Shown piece after piece: positions 5,758-13,855 of a DNA stretch of 15,642 bases. The stretch is from Verrucomicrobiales bacterium (GTDB lineage Bacteria > Verrucomicrobiota > Verrucomicrobiia > Verrucomicrobiales > DEV007). The DNA is taken from the NCBI GenBank assembly GCA_007123695.1, contig SLGN01000246.1, positions 1 to 15,642 of the forward strand, in the 5' to 3' direction. Made by a program: the position numbers and the translations under genes. Every line of letters begins with the position of its first letter. The first letter of the stretch is position 1. Below the pieces are notes generated by a model, which saw only the letters and a program-made list of their open reading frames with translations, was not told the DNA's origin and did no database searches.

Positions 5758-8289
5758 ATGAGAAAAGTCTTTTCCTTCGCCGCCGCAGCCGCTGCTGCCG
5801 CAGTCCTTGCCTCCACCACCCCGGCTCCCGCCGCCCCTGGCCAGCGTGCCCCCGGTGCCGGCGACGCCATCGACGAAGCCGCGGTCGCCGCCGAGATCGA
5901 CCGGCTCATCCTTGCGCGTCTCGAGCAGGAGGGTCTCGAGCCGAACGCCGACGCCTCGGACGAAGTCTTCGTGCGGCGCGCCCACCTCGACATCGTCGGC
6001 CGCATTCCCACAAAGACCGAGACCCTCGCCTTTCTCGAATCCGACGCCCCCGACAAGCGCTCCGCCCTCGTCGACGCGCTGGTCGGCTCGGACGGCTACG
6101 TGTCGCACACCTACAACTGGTTTGCCGATCTGCTGCGCATGCGCACGTCGATCTCGGGCAACAACCAGAGTGTCGGCGTGGGCCACGCCTACGAGCAGTG
6201 GGTCAAGGCGAGCATCCGCGAGAGCAGGCCCTACGACGAAATGGTCCGCGAACTCATCACTGCGAGCGGCTACGGCTGGGAGAATCCCAAGATCGGCTAC
6301 TACCTGCGCGACTACAACATGCAGCTCGACAACCTCGCGATCACCACCCAGGTCTTCCTCGGCACCCAGATCGTCTGCGCCCAGTGCCACAACCATCCCT
6401 TCGAATCGTGGACGCAGATGGACTACTACCATCTCGCCGCCTTCACCTTCGGAGTCTCCGGCAGCAACGTGGCCGATGTGCAGCAACGCGCCCTCGCCCT
6501 CGCCGCCCAGGCACGCCGCGCCGCAGCGGAAGGACGAGGCGGATCCGCCAAGGGCAAAGGCAAGGCCAAAGGAAGGGGCAAAGGCAAAGGCAAGGCGAAA
6601 GGCAGGAGCCCGACCGAAGCGGGGGCCGCCGCCGAAGGCGAGTCCATGGCCGCGTCGATGGCCGATGGAGCCCGCCGCGCCGACTACCTCGGCAAGAGCG
6701 AAACGGCCGCCCTGCGGCGTGCCGCCTCCGACATCCTCTTTCCTCTGCGTTTCAACAGCATCCGCGCAACCGACCGAGTCCTGCGCCTGCCCCACGACTA
6801 CCAGTACGACGACGCCAAGCCACGCTCGCCCGTCGAGCCGCGCACCCTTTTCGGACCCGATGCGGTGCTCTCGGAAAACGACAGCCCGGTCGAGGCCTTC
6901 GCCGATTGGCTGACCTCGCCCGAGAACCCGCGCTTCGCCAAGGTGATCGCCAACCGGCTCTGGAAGCGGGCCTTCGGCGTCGGCCTGATCGAACCGGTCG
7001 ACGACATCAAGGAGCACACAACGGCCTCGAACCCCGAGCTGATGGCCTATCTCGAAGAGCTCATGCTCTCCCTCGGCTTCGATCTCCAGACCTACCAGCG
7101 CATCCTCTACAAGACCCGCGCCTACCAGCGCGAAGCCACCCTGGAAGAACCGGTGCCGGGCGCGCCCTACGACTTCGCCGGTCCCATTCTCCGCCGCATG
7201 AGCGCCGAGCAGATTTGGGATTCGCTTGTCGCAATGTCGGTCGAGGATCCCGACCTGCCCGACGCCGCCCGCATCCTCGAGGGCGAAAAACGGCTCGCCC
7301 GGGTCCAGCTCATCGCCGAATCGGTCTACGACCAGACTCCCCGGCAGTTCCTGCGCAACCTCCGCACCGTAATGGGAATCCAAAAGGAGCTCTCCCAGCG
7401 CATCGAGGCGGCCCAGGCCCGCGTCGCGGAGGCGCGGGAAGGAGGCGATCCCAACGAAATCAGGCGTGCCACGACGGAGGCCCGCGAAATCCGGAGCGAA
7501 CTTCAGGACCGCATCGAGCAGCTCGTCTACCGCGAGGGACTGCGCCAGAAACTGGACCAGTGGACGGGGCAGCCCGCCGCGGAAACCGCATCGGCCCAAA
7601 CCGGCGAAAACGGAGGCCGAGGAGGGATCGGCGGGGAGGCGTCGGGCAACATTTCCGAATCAGCCAACCGGCTCATGGACGAAGCCGCCGCCGCCCTCTT
7701 CGCCGGCGACCGCAGCTTCGACGAAGGGGTGAGCGAAATCCTCGGCGGCGAAAGCGGCAGCCTCGTCACCGAGCTCGTCGACGTCATGTTTGCCGAGCGC
7801 GACGCCGAACTGCTCGCCCAGCGCGAAGCCCTGCGGCGCCAGAACCGCCTCGACTGGGGCATCCGCAACAACGCCGACCGCTCCGCCTTCCGCATATTCG
7901 ACCGCGGCGTGCGCAGCCGCATGCGGCGCGCCTCCGAACTCACCCAGCCGGCCGCGGCGGGACATTTTCTGCGCGAGTTCGGGCAGAGCGACCGCGAACT
8001 CGTCGAGAACTCCAGCGACGAGGCCTCTGTGACCCAGGCCCTCGCCCTGCTCAACGGACCCGTCCTCTCGGCGGTGACGAACCGCTACTCGGTCCTCATG
8101 CGCGGCATGCGCGGCGAGCGCTTCAACGAGCGCCTCGACACCATCTACCTCACCATGCTGAGCCGCCTCCCCACGCACGACGAGCGGACCATCTTCCGCG
8201 AGGCCTGGGAGGCGGATCCCGAGTCGGGCACCATCCCCGGCATCGTCTGGACCCTACTGAACACGCGCCAGTTCCTCTTCATCGCGTGA
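5758..8289 (+). CDS. Secreted DUF1549/DUF1553 protein with Lys/Gly-rich insert
   Basis: The 843-residue product starts with a Sec-type signal (RK then an Ala-rich core, likely cleavage around residues 25-27). DUF1549 follows (about 40-255), containing FVRRAHLDIVGRIP, LRDYNMQLDNLAITTQVFLG and the CxxCH sequence CAQCHNHPFE (C207, C210, H211). DUF1553 starts with NPRFAKVIANRLWKRAFGVG (390-409) and ends with HFLREFGQSDRELVENSS, ALALLNGP and WTLLNTRQFLF. Function is unproven; the family is abundant in planctomycetes and Verrucomicrobia and usually precedes a DUF1501 gene, as here. No separate N-terminal cytochrome c domain is present. Oddities are a Lys/Gly repeat (265-283) joining the two domains, and a charged probable coiled coil (about 542-600) plus Gly-rich linker within DUF1553. 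No Shine-Dalgarno precedes the ATG. Confidence 0.93.
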   Translation: MRKVFSFAAAAAAAAVLASTTPAPAAPGQRAPGAGDAIDEAAVAAEIDRLILARLEQEGLEPNADASDEVFVRRAHLDIVGRIPTKTETLAFLESDAPDKRSALVDALVGSDGYVSHTYNWFADLLRMRTSISGNNQSVGVGHAYEQWVKASIRESRPYDEMVRELITASGYGWENPKIGYYLRDYNMQLDNLAITTQVFLGTQIVCAQCHNHPFESWTQMDYYHLAAFTFGVSGSNVADVQQRALALAAQARRAAAEGRGGSAKGKGKAKGRGKGKGKAKGRSPTEAGAAAEGESMAASMADGARRADYLGKSETAALRRAASDILFPLRFNSIRATDRVLRLPHDYQYDDAKPRSPVEPRTLFGPDAVLSENDSPVEAFADWLTSPENPRFAKVIANRLWKRAFGVGLIEPVDDIKEHTTASNPELMAYLEELMLSLGFDLQTYQRILYKTRAYQREATLEEPVPGAPYDFAGPILRRMSAEQIWDSLVAMSVEDPDLPDAARILEGEKRLARVQLIAESVYDQTPRQFLRNLRTVMGIQKELSQRIEAAQARVAEAREGGDPNEIRRATTEAREIRSELQDRIEQLVYREGLRQKLDQWTGQPAAETASAQTGENGGRGGIGGEASGNISESANRLMDEAAAALFAGDRSFDEGVSEILGGESGSLVTELVDVMFAERDAELLAQREALRRQNRLDWGIRNNADRSAFRIFDRGVRSRMRRASELTQPAAAGHFLREFGQSDRELVENSSDEASVTQALALLNGPVLSAVTNRYSVLMRGMRGERFNERLDTIYLTMLSRLPTHDERTIFREAWEADPESGTIPGIVWTLLNTRQFLFIA
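6550..6603 (+). repeat. In-frame Lys-Gly/Lys-Ala codon repeat within the DUF1549/DUF1553 gene
   Basis: A purine-rich tract encodes alternating Lys and Gly/Ala (KGKGKAKG, then R, then GKGKGKAKG; residues 265-282). The motif GGCAAAGGCAAGGC followed by AAAGG occurs twice, consistent with slippage-type expansion. It forms a strongly basic flexible linker between DUF1549 and DUF1553 and contrasts in composition with the surrounding C-rich coding strand. Confidence 0.85.
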
Positions 8290-8291
8290 CA

Positions 8292-8335
8292 CCGCGACCC
8301 AACCCTGTCTGCTCCGCAACCCAACCCTCTTTCCT
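8292..8335 (+). repeat. Two tandem 22-bp repeats filling the DUF1553-DUF1501 spacer
   Basis: Units 8292-8313 and 8314-8335 match at 18 of 22 positions and share an identical core ACCCAACCCT (8297-8306 and 8319-8328). Together they occupy 44 of the 54 bp between the stop at 8289 and the ATG at 8344. The sequence is C/T/A-rich and has no Shine-Dalgarno. A spacing of 22 bp is two helical turns, so a regulator-binding site is possible; a neutral duplication is equally possible. Confidence 0.8.
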
Positions 8336-8343
8336 CCACCGCC

Positions 8344-9630
8344 ATGAAGCCCGACACCGACCTTTCCCGCCGCCACTTTCTCGACCGCGCCGCCAAGTCC
8401 TTTCTCGGCGTCAGCGCCCTCTCCGCCCTGCCCCGTCTCTCGGGGGCCGCGGGCGCCGGGGCCTCCGCCGCGCGGCAAGTCGCCACCGCCAAGCGCGTCG
8501 TCTACCTCTACATGGCCGGCGGCATGTCCCATCTCGACACCTTCGACCCGAAGGTCGATGCCACCGTGATGGGCCCCACCGGCAAGCTGCGGACCAAGGT
8601 CGACGGGCTCGAACTCGCCGACAATCTCCCCCTGCTCGCGAGGCGGGCCGACAAGCTCGCCGTGGTCCGCTCGATGAGTTCGACCCAGGGCGCCCACAAG
8701 CAGGGCGACTACTTCATGCACACGAGCTACGAGATCCGCAGCTCCATCCGCCACCCCGCGATGGGCGCGTGGCTCCTCAAGTTCAACGGTCGGGCCAATC
8801 CCTCGCTGCCCGGCAACGTCATCGTCGGAAACGGCTCGACCCACCCCGGAGCCGGCTTCTTCGAGGCCAGCCTCTCGCCCCTGACGATCCGCAACCCCGA
8901 GGCCGGATTGCAGAACAGCGCCATGCCCAGCGGCATGACCGAGGCCCGCTTCGACTTCCACCGCTCCCTCGCCGAAAAGCTCGACGCGCCCTTCGTCGAG
9001 CGCTACGATCAGAAGAACGTGCGCGCCTACTCCGACATGTACGACGACGCCGTGCGGCTGATGCGCAGCAAGGACCTCGACGCCTTCGACCTCTCCCGCG
9101 AGCCCGACGGGATCAAGGACCGCTACGGCCGGAATTCCTTCGGTCAGGGATGCCTCCTCGCCCGCCGCCTGCTCGAGCACGGCGTCAGCTTCGTCGAGGT
9201 CTCCCTCGGAGGCTGGGACACCCACAACGCGAACTTCCTCGCCACCCCCGGCCAGGCCTCCATGCTCGACAGCGCCTTCGCCACCCTGCTCGACGAACTG
9301 GAGCGCCGCGGCCTGCTCGACGAGACCCTCGTCGTCCTCGCCACCGAGTTCGGGCGCACCCCCGAGATCAATGTCAACGAGGGCCGCGACCACCATCCCC
9401 AGGCCTTCACCTGCGTGCTCGCGGGCGGTGGTGTCCGGGGCGGCACCGTCCACGGCGGCACCGACGAACGCGGCGCCCGCATCCTTGGGACTCCCGTGAA
9501 GGTGCAGGACTTCAACGCCACCATCGCCTACGCCCTCGGCCTGCCGCTCGACCAGGTGCTCTACTCGCCCAGCATGCGGCCCTTCACCGTCGCCGACCGC
9601 GGCCAGCCAGTGGTGGAGCTATTCTCCTGA
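8344..9630 (+). CDS. Tat-exported DUF1501 family protein (alkaline phosphatase/sulfatase-like fold)
   Basis: The 428-residue product has a twin-arginine signal, SRRHFLDRA (8-16), followed by a hydrophobic stretch ending near residue 40, so it is probably folded before export. DUF1501 blocks are clear: YLYMAGGMSHLDTFDPK (54-70), SLGGWDTHNAN (287-297), VVLATEFGRTPEIN (330-343), GRDHHPQAFTCVLAGGGVRGG (from 347) and VQDFNATIAYALGL (387-400). The Asp/His-rich motifs resemble the metal-binding sites of the alkaline-phosphatase superfamily, which suggests a metallo-hydrolase, but no activity is established for this family. It follows the DUF1549/DUF1553 gene by 54 bp on the same strand, the usual arrangement in planctomycetes and Verrucomicrobia, so the two probably form an operon and act together outside the cytoplasm. 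The ATG is preceded by a pyrimidine-rich leader. Confidence 0.94.
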   Translation: MKPDTDLSRRHFLDRAAKSFLGVSALSALPRLSGAAGAGASAARQVATAKRVVYLYMAGGMSHLDTFDPKVDATVMGPTGKLRTKVDGLELADNLPLLARRADKLAVVRSMSSTQGAHKQGDYFMHTSYEIRSSIRHPAMGAWLLKFNGRANPSLPGNVIVGNGSTHPGAGFFEASLSPLTIRNPEAGLQNSAMPSGMTEARFDFHRSLAEKLDAPFVERYDQKNVRAYSDMYDDAVRLMRSKDLDAFDLSREPDGIKDRYGRNSFGQGCLLARRLLEHGVSFVEVSLGGWDTHNANFLATPGQASMLDSAFATLLDELERRGLLDETLVVLATEFGRTPEINVNEGRDHHPQAFTCVLAGGGVRGGTVHGGTDERGARILGTPVKVQDFNATIAYALGLPLDQVLYSPSMRPFTVADRGQPVVELFS

Positions 9631-9686
9631 CAGCACGGGGCGCCGCAGTGAAACTGCAGCCCTCCGGCACGCTCCGCTGCGCGGTC

Positions 9687-9731
9687 TCGAGAACGTTCCA
9701 GCTCGAGAAAGAAATTCCTCATATCTTGAAA
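9687..9731 (+). promoter_or_regulatory. Candidate control region upstream of the lipoprotein gene
   Basis: The 170-bp gap after DUF1501 holds a direct repeat CTCGAGAA (9687-9694 and 9703-9710, 16 bp apart) flanking the palindrome GAACGTTC (9692-9699). An AT-richer stretch follows, with TATCTT (9722-9727, a possible -10) and TTGAAA (9726-9731). No convincing -35/-10 pair at normal spacing is seen. The AT shift and repeats suggest the lipoprotein has its own promoter here. Confidence 0.25.
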
Positions 9732-9800
9732 TTTCATCCGTCTTCTCCCGTAACCATTTGGCGGACTCCTCCGCTCTGGCAGAAACCAACCACCATCCCC

Positions 9801-10088
9801 ATGAAGCTGAAGCTATCCCTCCTCGCCCTTCTTCCTCTGACCGCCCTCGTCTCCTGCACTCCCGGCGAACGCGGCGCCCTCGTCGGCGGCGCACTCGGCG
9901 CCGGCACCGGAGCCCTCGTCGGCAACAGCACCGGAGCTCTCGTCGGCGGCGCCGTCGGGGCCATCGCCGGCTCCGAGATCTCGAAGAACCGCGCCCACCG
10001 CAACGCCGTCTACGGCCATCCCGGCGCCTGGGGCCCCCATCCCCACCATGGCGGATGGGGACACCGCCGCCACTACCGCGGCTGGTGA
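9801..10088 (+). CDS. Small glycine-zipper lipoprotein with His/Gly/Trp-rich tail
   Basis: From ATG 9801 the product has 95 residues. MKLKLSLLALLPLTALVSC is a lipoprotein signal with lipobox LVSC, making C19 the probable lipidated residue. Residues ~24-58 repeat GALVGGALGAGTGALVGN and GALVGGAVGAIAGSEI, a glycine-zipper hairpin as in small outer-membrane or envelope lipoproteins. The last ~35 residues are rich in His, Gly and Trp (HPHHGGWGHRRH), which could bind metal or simply be a flexible surface tail. The frame is open for about 3.6 kb upstream, but that is GC-driven; the lipoprotein signal marks the real start. The ATG lacks a Shine-Dalgarno and follows ACCACCATCCCC. A strong terminator lies 14 bp after the stop, so this gene ends its transcript. 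Confidence 0.85.
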   Translation: MKLKLSLLALLPLTALVSCTPGERGALVGGALGAGTGALVGNSTGALVGGAVGAIAGSEISKNRAHRNAVYGHPGAWGPHPHHGGWGHRRHYRGW

Positions 10089-10102
10089 ACGGCTGCGCAT
10101 CG

Positions 10103-10133
10103 CGGGGAGGCTTCGGCCTCCCCGTTTTTTTTT
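10103..10133 (+). terminator. Intrinsic terminator after the lipoprotein gene
   Basis: A perfect 9-bp stem, CGGGGAGGC (10103-10111) with GCCTCCCCG (10116-10124), closes a TTCG tetraloop and is followed at once by nine Ts (10125-10133). It is directional for the + strand and starts 14 bp after the lipoprotein stop. No T-run serves the opposite strand, so glgB, which converges here, does not obviously use it. Confidence 0.96.
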
Positions 10134-10170
10134 CGGAGCGCGAACTTTCCCGCGTTCCCGCGCCCGGGAC

Positions 10171-12378
10171 TCACACCGCCCGCAGCTTGAAAAACACCGT
10201 GGCGAGGGGCGGAATTTCGATCTGGATCGAGTGGGGGCGCCAGTGCGACTCCTGCTCGCGCGAGGGGATACCACCGGCTGAGCCCTTGTTGGAGCCCCCG
10301 TAGAGGGCCGAGTCGGTGTTCAGGATTTCCTCGTAGAAGCCGGGCTCGGGCACGCCGAGCCGGTAGCCAGACCGCGGCACCGGCGTCGCGTTGACCACCG
10401 CCACGACGACCTCCCCCGACCGGCTGCGGCGCACGAAGGAGAAAAGGCTGTGCTTGGCGTCGCTGTGGTCGATCCACTCGAAGCCTCCGGGCTCGTGGTC
10501 GAGTTCGTTCAGGGCGGGCTCGGAAACGTAGACCCGGTTGAGGTCGCGGACGAGGCGCTGGATGCCGCTGTGTTCGTCGTAGTCGAGCAGATACCAAGGC
10601 AGGCTCTCGGCGTGGTTCCACTCCGTCGCCTGCCCGATGTCCATGCCCTGGAAGAGCAGCTTCTTCCCCGGATGCGCGAACATCCACGCGAGAAAGAAGC
10701 GGACGTTGGCCATCTGCTGCCAGCGGTCCCCAGGCATCTTCTGCACCAGCGCCCCCTTTCCGTGGACGACCTCGTCATGGCTCAGCACGAGGATGTAGTT
10801 CTCGTGGTAGGCGTAGATCATCGAGAAGGTCGCGGTGCCGTGGTGGTATTTGCGATGGACCGGCTCGTGCGCCATGTAGTTGAGGCTGTCGTTCATCCAG
10901 CCCATGTTCCACTTGAACCCGAAGCCGAGCCCCCCCGCATCGACGGGACGCGACACGCCGGGGAAGGCGGTCGATTCCTCGGCGAGGGTCATGATGCCCG
11001 GATTCTCCTCGTAGCAGATCTCGTTGAGCTGCTTGAGGAACTCGATCGCCTCGATGTTCTCGCGGCCTCCGTAGCGGTTCGGGATCCATTGCCCGTCTTC
11101 GCGCGAATAGTCGAGATAGAGCATCGACGCCACCGCATCGACCCGGAGCCCGTCGAGATGGTATTCCTGGAACCAGAACATCGCGTTGCTGATGAGGAAA
11201 TTGCGCACCTCGTTGCGCCCGTAGTTGAAGATCAGCGTGCCCCAGTCGGCGTGTTCGCCCTGGCGCGGATCGTCGTGTTCGTAAAGCGCGGTGCCGTCGA
11301 ACCGGGCGAGGCCGTGGGCATCCTTCGGGAAATGGGCCGGCACCCAGTCCAGAATCACCCCGACGCCGCGCTGGTGGCAGCGATCGACGAAGGCGCGGAA
11401 CTCGTCGGGAGAGCCGAAACGGCTCGTCGGGGCGAAGTAGCCGCATCCCTGGTAGCCCCACGACCCGTCGAAGGGGAACTCGGCCACCGGCATCAGCTCG
11501 ATGTGGGTGTAGCCCATGTCGACGACGTAATCGACCAGCTCCTCGGCGAACTCAAGATAGCTCAGAAAACGATCCCCCTCGTCGAAACGGCGCTTCCACG
11601 AGCCGAGATGGACCTCGTAGATCGAGATGGGCCCCTCGTAGGGATTCCGCCTGGCCCGCTGCTCCATCCAGGCCGCGTCGCCCCACTCGTAGCGGTCGAT
11701 GTCGTAGACGATGCTCGCCGTCTGGATGCCGTGCTGGGAGAAAAAGGCGAACGGATCGCTCTTGGCGAAGAGATTGCCGCCCGCGCCCACGATCTCGAAC
11801 TTGTAGTGGTCCCCCGCCCCCACGTGGGGCAGGAAGATCTCCCAGATGCCGTTGTGGTTGCGCATCGGATGGATGCGGCCGTCCCATCCGTTGAAGTCGC
11901 CGACGACGCTCACACGGTGGGCGTTGGGCGCCCAAACCGCGAAGGTCGCCCCGGCGATTCCGCCGATGGTCCGGGGATGCGCCCCCATCGCCTTCCAGAG
12001 CCGGCGGTGGGTGCCCTCTCCGAGGTAGTGGACATCCTGCTCCCCGAGGACGGGACCGAAGGAGTAGGCATCGACGAGGGGCTCGGTCTCGTTTTCCCCG
12101 AATTTGAAGACGAGCCGGTAGGAGAACGGCTCCTCCCGATCCGGAAAGAGCGCTTCGTAGAAGCCCTCGCGGTGGATGCGGGCCATCTCGACGGGCTCGC
12201 CCCCCTCGACCGAAACCTTGGCCCACGCGGCGAAGGGGCGGAAGACGCGCAGCACCATGCCGGGCCCGGCCGGATTGCGGTGCAGCCCGAGGAAGGAGAA
12301 AGGATCGCCATGCGAGGCGCCCAGAATCAGGGAAATCTCGTTCGGATCGCTTGAGCAAGTGCTTGGTTTTGATGACAT
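10171..12378 (-). CDS. glgB: 1,4-alpha-glucan branching enzyme (GH13)
   Basis: GlgB makes the alpha-1,6 branches of glycogen by transferring alpha-1,4 glucan segments. The 735-residue product, counted from ATG 12378, has an N-terminal beta domain (about 15-110), a CBM48 module (about 140-225, [22 protein letters not shown]), the GH13 barrel (about 250-610) and a C-terminal beta domain. Catalytic residues are D414 ([11 protein letters not shown]), E467 (MTLAEEST) and H534-D535 ([11 protein letters not shown]); the spacings 53 and 68 equal those of E. coli D405/E458/D526. [10 protein letters not shown] and DWVPAHFP are also typical. The frame is open to 12507, but ATG 12378 has AAGG six bases upstream (TAAGGTCTCCG) and avoids overlap with the divergent gene at 12460. 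No other glycogen gene is in the window. Length agrees with two-N-domain branching enzymes (~730). Confidence 0.97.
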   Translation of the reverse strand: MSSKPSTCSSDPNEISLILGASHGDPFSFLGLHRNPAGPGMVLRVFRPFAAWAKVSVEGGEPVEMARIHREGFYEALFPDREEPFSYRLVFKFGENETEPLVDAYSFGPVLGEQDVHYLGEGTHRRLWKAMGAHPRTIGGIAGATFAVWAPNAHRVSVVGDFNGWDGRIHPMRNHNGIWEIFLPHVGAGDHYKFEIVGAGGNLFAKSDPFAFFSQHGIQTASIVYDIDRYEWGDAAWMEQRARRNPYEGPISIYEVHLGSWKRRFDEGDRFLSYLEFAEELVDYVVDMGYTHIELMPVAEFPFDGSWGYQGCGYFAPTSRFGSPDEFRAFVDRCHQRGVGVILDWVPAHFPKDAHGLARFDGTALYEHDDPRQGEHADWGTLIFNYGRNEVRNFLISNAMFWFQEYHLDGLRVDAVASMLYLDYSREDGQWIPNRYGGRENIEAIEFLKQLNEICYEENPGIMTLAEESTAFPGVSRPVDAGGLGFGFKWNMGWMNDSLNYMAHEPVHRKYHHGTATFSMIYAYHENYILVLSHDEVVHGKGALVQKMPGDRWQQMANVRFFLAWMFAHPGKKLLFQGMDIGQATEWNHAESLPWYLLDYDEHSGIQRLVRDLNRVYVSEPALNELDHEPGGFEWIDHSDAKHSLFSFVRRSRSGEVVVAVVNATPVPRSGYRLGVPEPGFYEEILNTDSALYGGSNKGSAGGIPSREQESHWRPHSIQIEIPPLATVFFKLRAV

Positions 12379-12459
12379 CGCGGAGACCTTACGGCAGAAT
12401 CGGAAATTTCCAAAGCGAGCTTCCCGGAATCGGCTAGCTTGCTTAGCAGCTTCGATGCC
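12379..12459. promoter_or_regulatory. Divergent glgB/rlmD intergenic region with central palindrome
   Basis: The 81 bp between the two divergent starts must hold both promoters. A perfect 10-bp palindrome, GGAAATTTCC (12402-12411), lies near the middle, 23 bp from the glgB ATG. I find no good -35/-10 pair on either strand. The palindrome could be an operator. Confidence 0.35.
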
Positions 12460-13689
12460 ATGTCCCGGACCCCCCGCCGATTCCATCCCGTTCCCTACGA
12501 GTACCACGACGAGATCGAGATCGAGATCGACTCTTTAAGCAATCTCGGAAAAGGCGTAGGTCGAGACGGGGATTGGGTCGTTTTCGTTTCCCACGCCCTG
12601 CCGGGCGAGCGGGTCCGCGCGCGCGTCTTCCGCAATGCCGCCAACCATTCCGAAGCCGACCTCGTCGAGATCCTGCGGCCCAGCCCCGACCGGGTCGAGC
12701 CGGTCTGCCCCCTTTTCGGCGAATGCGGGGGCTGCCAGTACCAGAATTTCGCCTATCCGGCCCAGCTCGAGTGGAAGCGCCGCCAGGTCGGCGAACTGCT
12801 GCGCCGCATGGCCGGCATCGAGTTCCCCGTCGAGGCGCCGGTGCCCTCGCCCCGGCTCTACGGCTACCGGTCCAAGATCACGCCCCATTTCCAAAAGCCG
12901 GTGCAGGGCCGCATCGGCCCCATCGGATTCCTCCGCGAGGGCAGACGGCAGCAGGTCCTCGACGTGCCACGCTGCCCCATCGCGTCCGAAAGCGTCAACC
13001 GCGCCCTGGAGAACCTCCGCCGCGAGACCAGGGCCAACGCCCGCGGCTACCGCAAAGGCGCCACCCTGCTGCTGCGCGACTCGCTCGACGGCCGGGTCCG
13101 CACCGACCCCACCGAGATGTGCGAGGAGCGCGTCGGCGACCTCGTCTTCGCCTTCCATGCCGGAGAGTTTTTCCAGAACAACCCCTCCATCCTGCCCGCA
13201 TTCACCGAACACGTGCGGCGCGAGGCCCTCGGCGATGTCGGCGACGGATCGGCCACGCACCTCGTCGACGCCTACTGCGGCTCGGGCCTGTTCTGTCTCA
13301 CCGCCGCCCCCGCCTTCGTCGAAGCCGTCGGCATCGAGATCAGCGAGTCTTCCATCGACTGGGCCCGCCGCAACGCCGAGCGCAACGGCGTCGCCAACTG
13401 CCGCTTCGTCCACGGCGACGCCTCCGCCATCTTCGAGGACGTCGCCTTCCCCCCGGACCGCACCGCCGTCGTCATCGACCCGCCCCGCAAAGGCAGCAGC
13501 GAGGAATTCCTCGACCAGCTCCTCGCTTTCGGACCCGCCCGCATCGTCTACGTCAGTTGCGATCCGGCCACCCAGATACGCGACCTCGCCCGGCTCGATG
13601 GCAGCTACCGGCTCGTCCGGCTCCAGCCCTTCGACCTCTTTCCCCAGACCCGCCATCTCGAATGCGTCGCGACGCTGGAGCGGAGGTAG
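12460..13689 (+). CDS. rlmD: 23S rRNA (uracil-5-)-methyltransferase, RlmD/RumA type
   Basis: This SAM-dependent enzyme methylates C5 of a 23S rRNA uridine. The 409-residue product from ATG 12460 has an N-terminal TRAM domain (about 15-75). A [4Fe-4S] site follows with C83-x5-C89-x2-C92 and C172, closely matching RumA spacing. The methyltransferase domain has FFQNN (Q239), the SAM loop DAYCGSG (270-276), [15 protein letters not shown] (D340), the catalytic-cysteine motif YVSCDPAT (C367) and HLEC (E401). An upstream TTG (12439) is possible, but the ATG is preferred because MSRTPRR leads straight into TRAM. TRAM plus the cluster favours RlmD or the dual RlmCD over tRNA-specific TrmA; the exact uridine cannot be read from sequence. 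It is divergent from glgB. Confidence 0.9.
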   Translation: MSRTPRRFHPVPYEYHDEIEIEIDSLSNLGKGVGRDGDWVVFVSHALPGERVRARVFRNAANHSEADLVEILRPSPDRVEPVCPLFGECGGCQYQNFAYPAQLEWKRRQVGELLRRMAGIEFPVEAPVPSPRLYGYRSKITPHFQKPVQGRIGPIGFLREGRRQQVLDVPRCPIASESVNRALENLRRETRANARGYRKGATLLLRDSLDGRVRTDPTEMCEERVGDLVFAFHAGEFFQNNPSILPAFTEHVRREALGDVGDGSATHLVDAYCGSGLFCLTAAPAFVEAVGIEISESSIDWARRNAERNGVANCRFVHGDASAIFEDVAFPPDRTAVVIDPPRKGSSEEFLDQLLAFGPARIVYVSCDPATQIRDLARLDGSYRLVRLQPFDLFPQTRHLECVATLERR

Positions 13690-13855
13690 GAGGGGCCCCG
13701 GCGCGCTCCCCGGGAAGACTGCTCCACGCTTCGCCGGGCGGGTGCCTCCACCGACGCCGGACGAGAAACGCGCCATACCTCGCCCGTTGACCCCGGCCCC
13801 ATTTCCGGTTCCACTCTCCGTCGCACCCTCCACCACCGCCCATCCCCTCTCCACG

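Noticed and set aside
4389..6056. A 555-codon minus-strand frame opposite prmA and the PIN-TRAM gene
   Set aside because: No recognisable motif; it is the shadow of genes with intact catalytic motifs on the plus strand.
5599..7599. A 666-codon minus-strand frame antisense to the DUF1549/DUF1553 gene
   Set aside because: Low-complexity Gly/Val/Asp/Glu composition mirrors the sense codons; no domain, and the sense strand has clear family motifs.
6198..10088. A ~1,296-codon open frame spanning DUF1549/DUF1553, DUF1501 and the lipoprotein
   Set aside because: It is Arg/Pro-rich antiframe sequence from GC-biased codons and overlaps two well-supported genes. Only its last 95 codons, with a lipoprotein signal, are a real gene.
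12379..12507. Longer glgB start at 12507
   Set aside because: It would overlap the divergent rlmD start, and the ATG at 12378 has a well-placed Shine-Dalgarno; the extra 43 residues lack family similarity.
13692..13714. Terminator after rlmD (GGGGCCCC and a CCCGG/CCGGG hairpin)
   Set aside because: The stem is short and no T-run follows, so it cannot be separated from general GC-rich self-complementarity.
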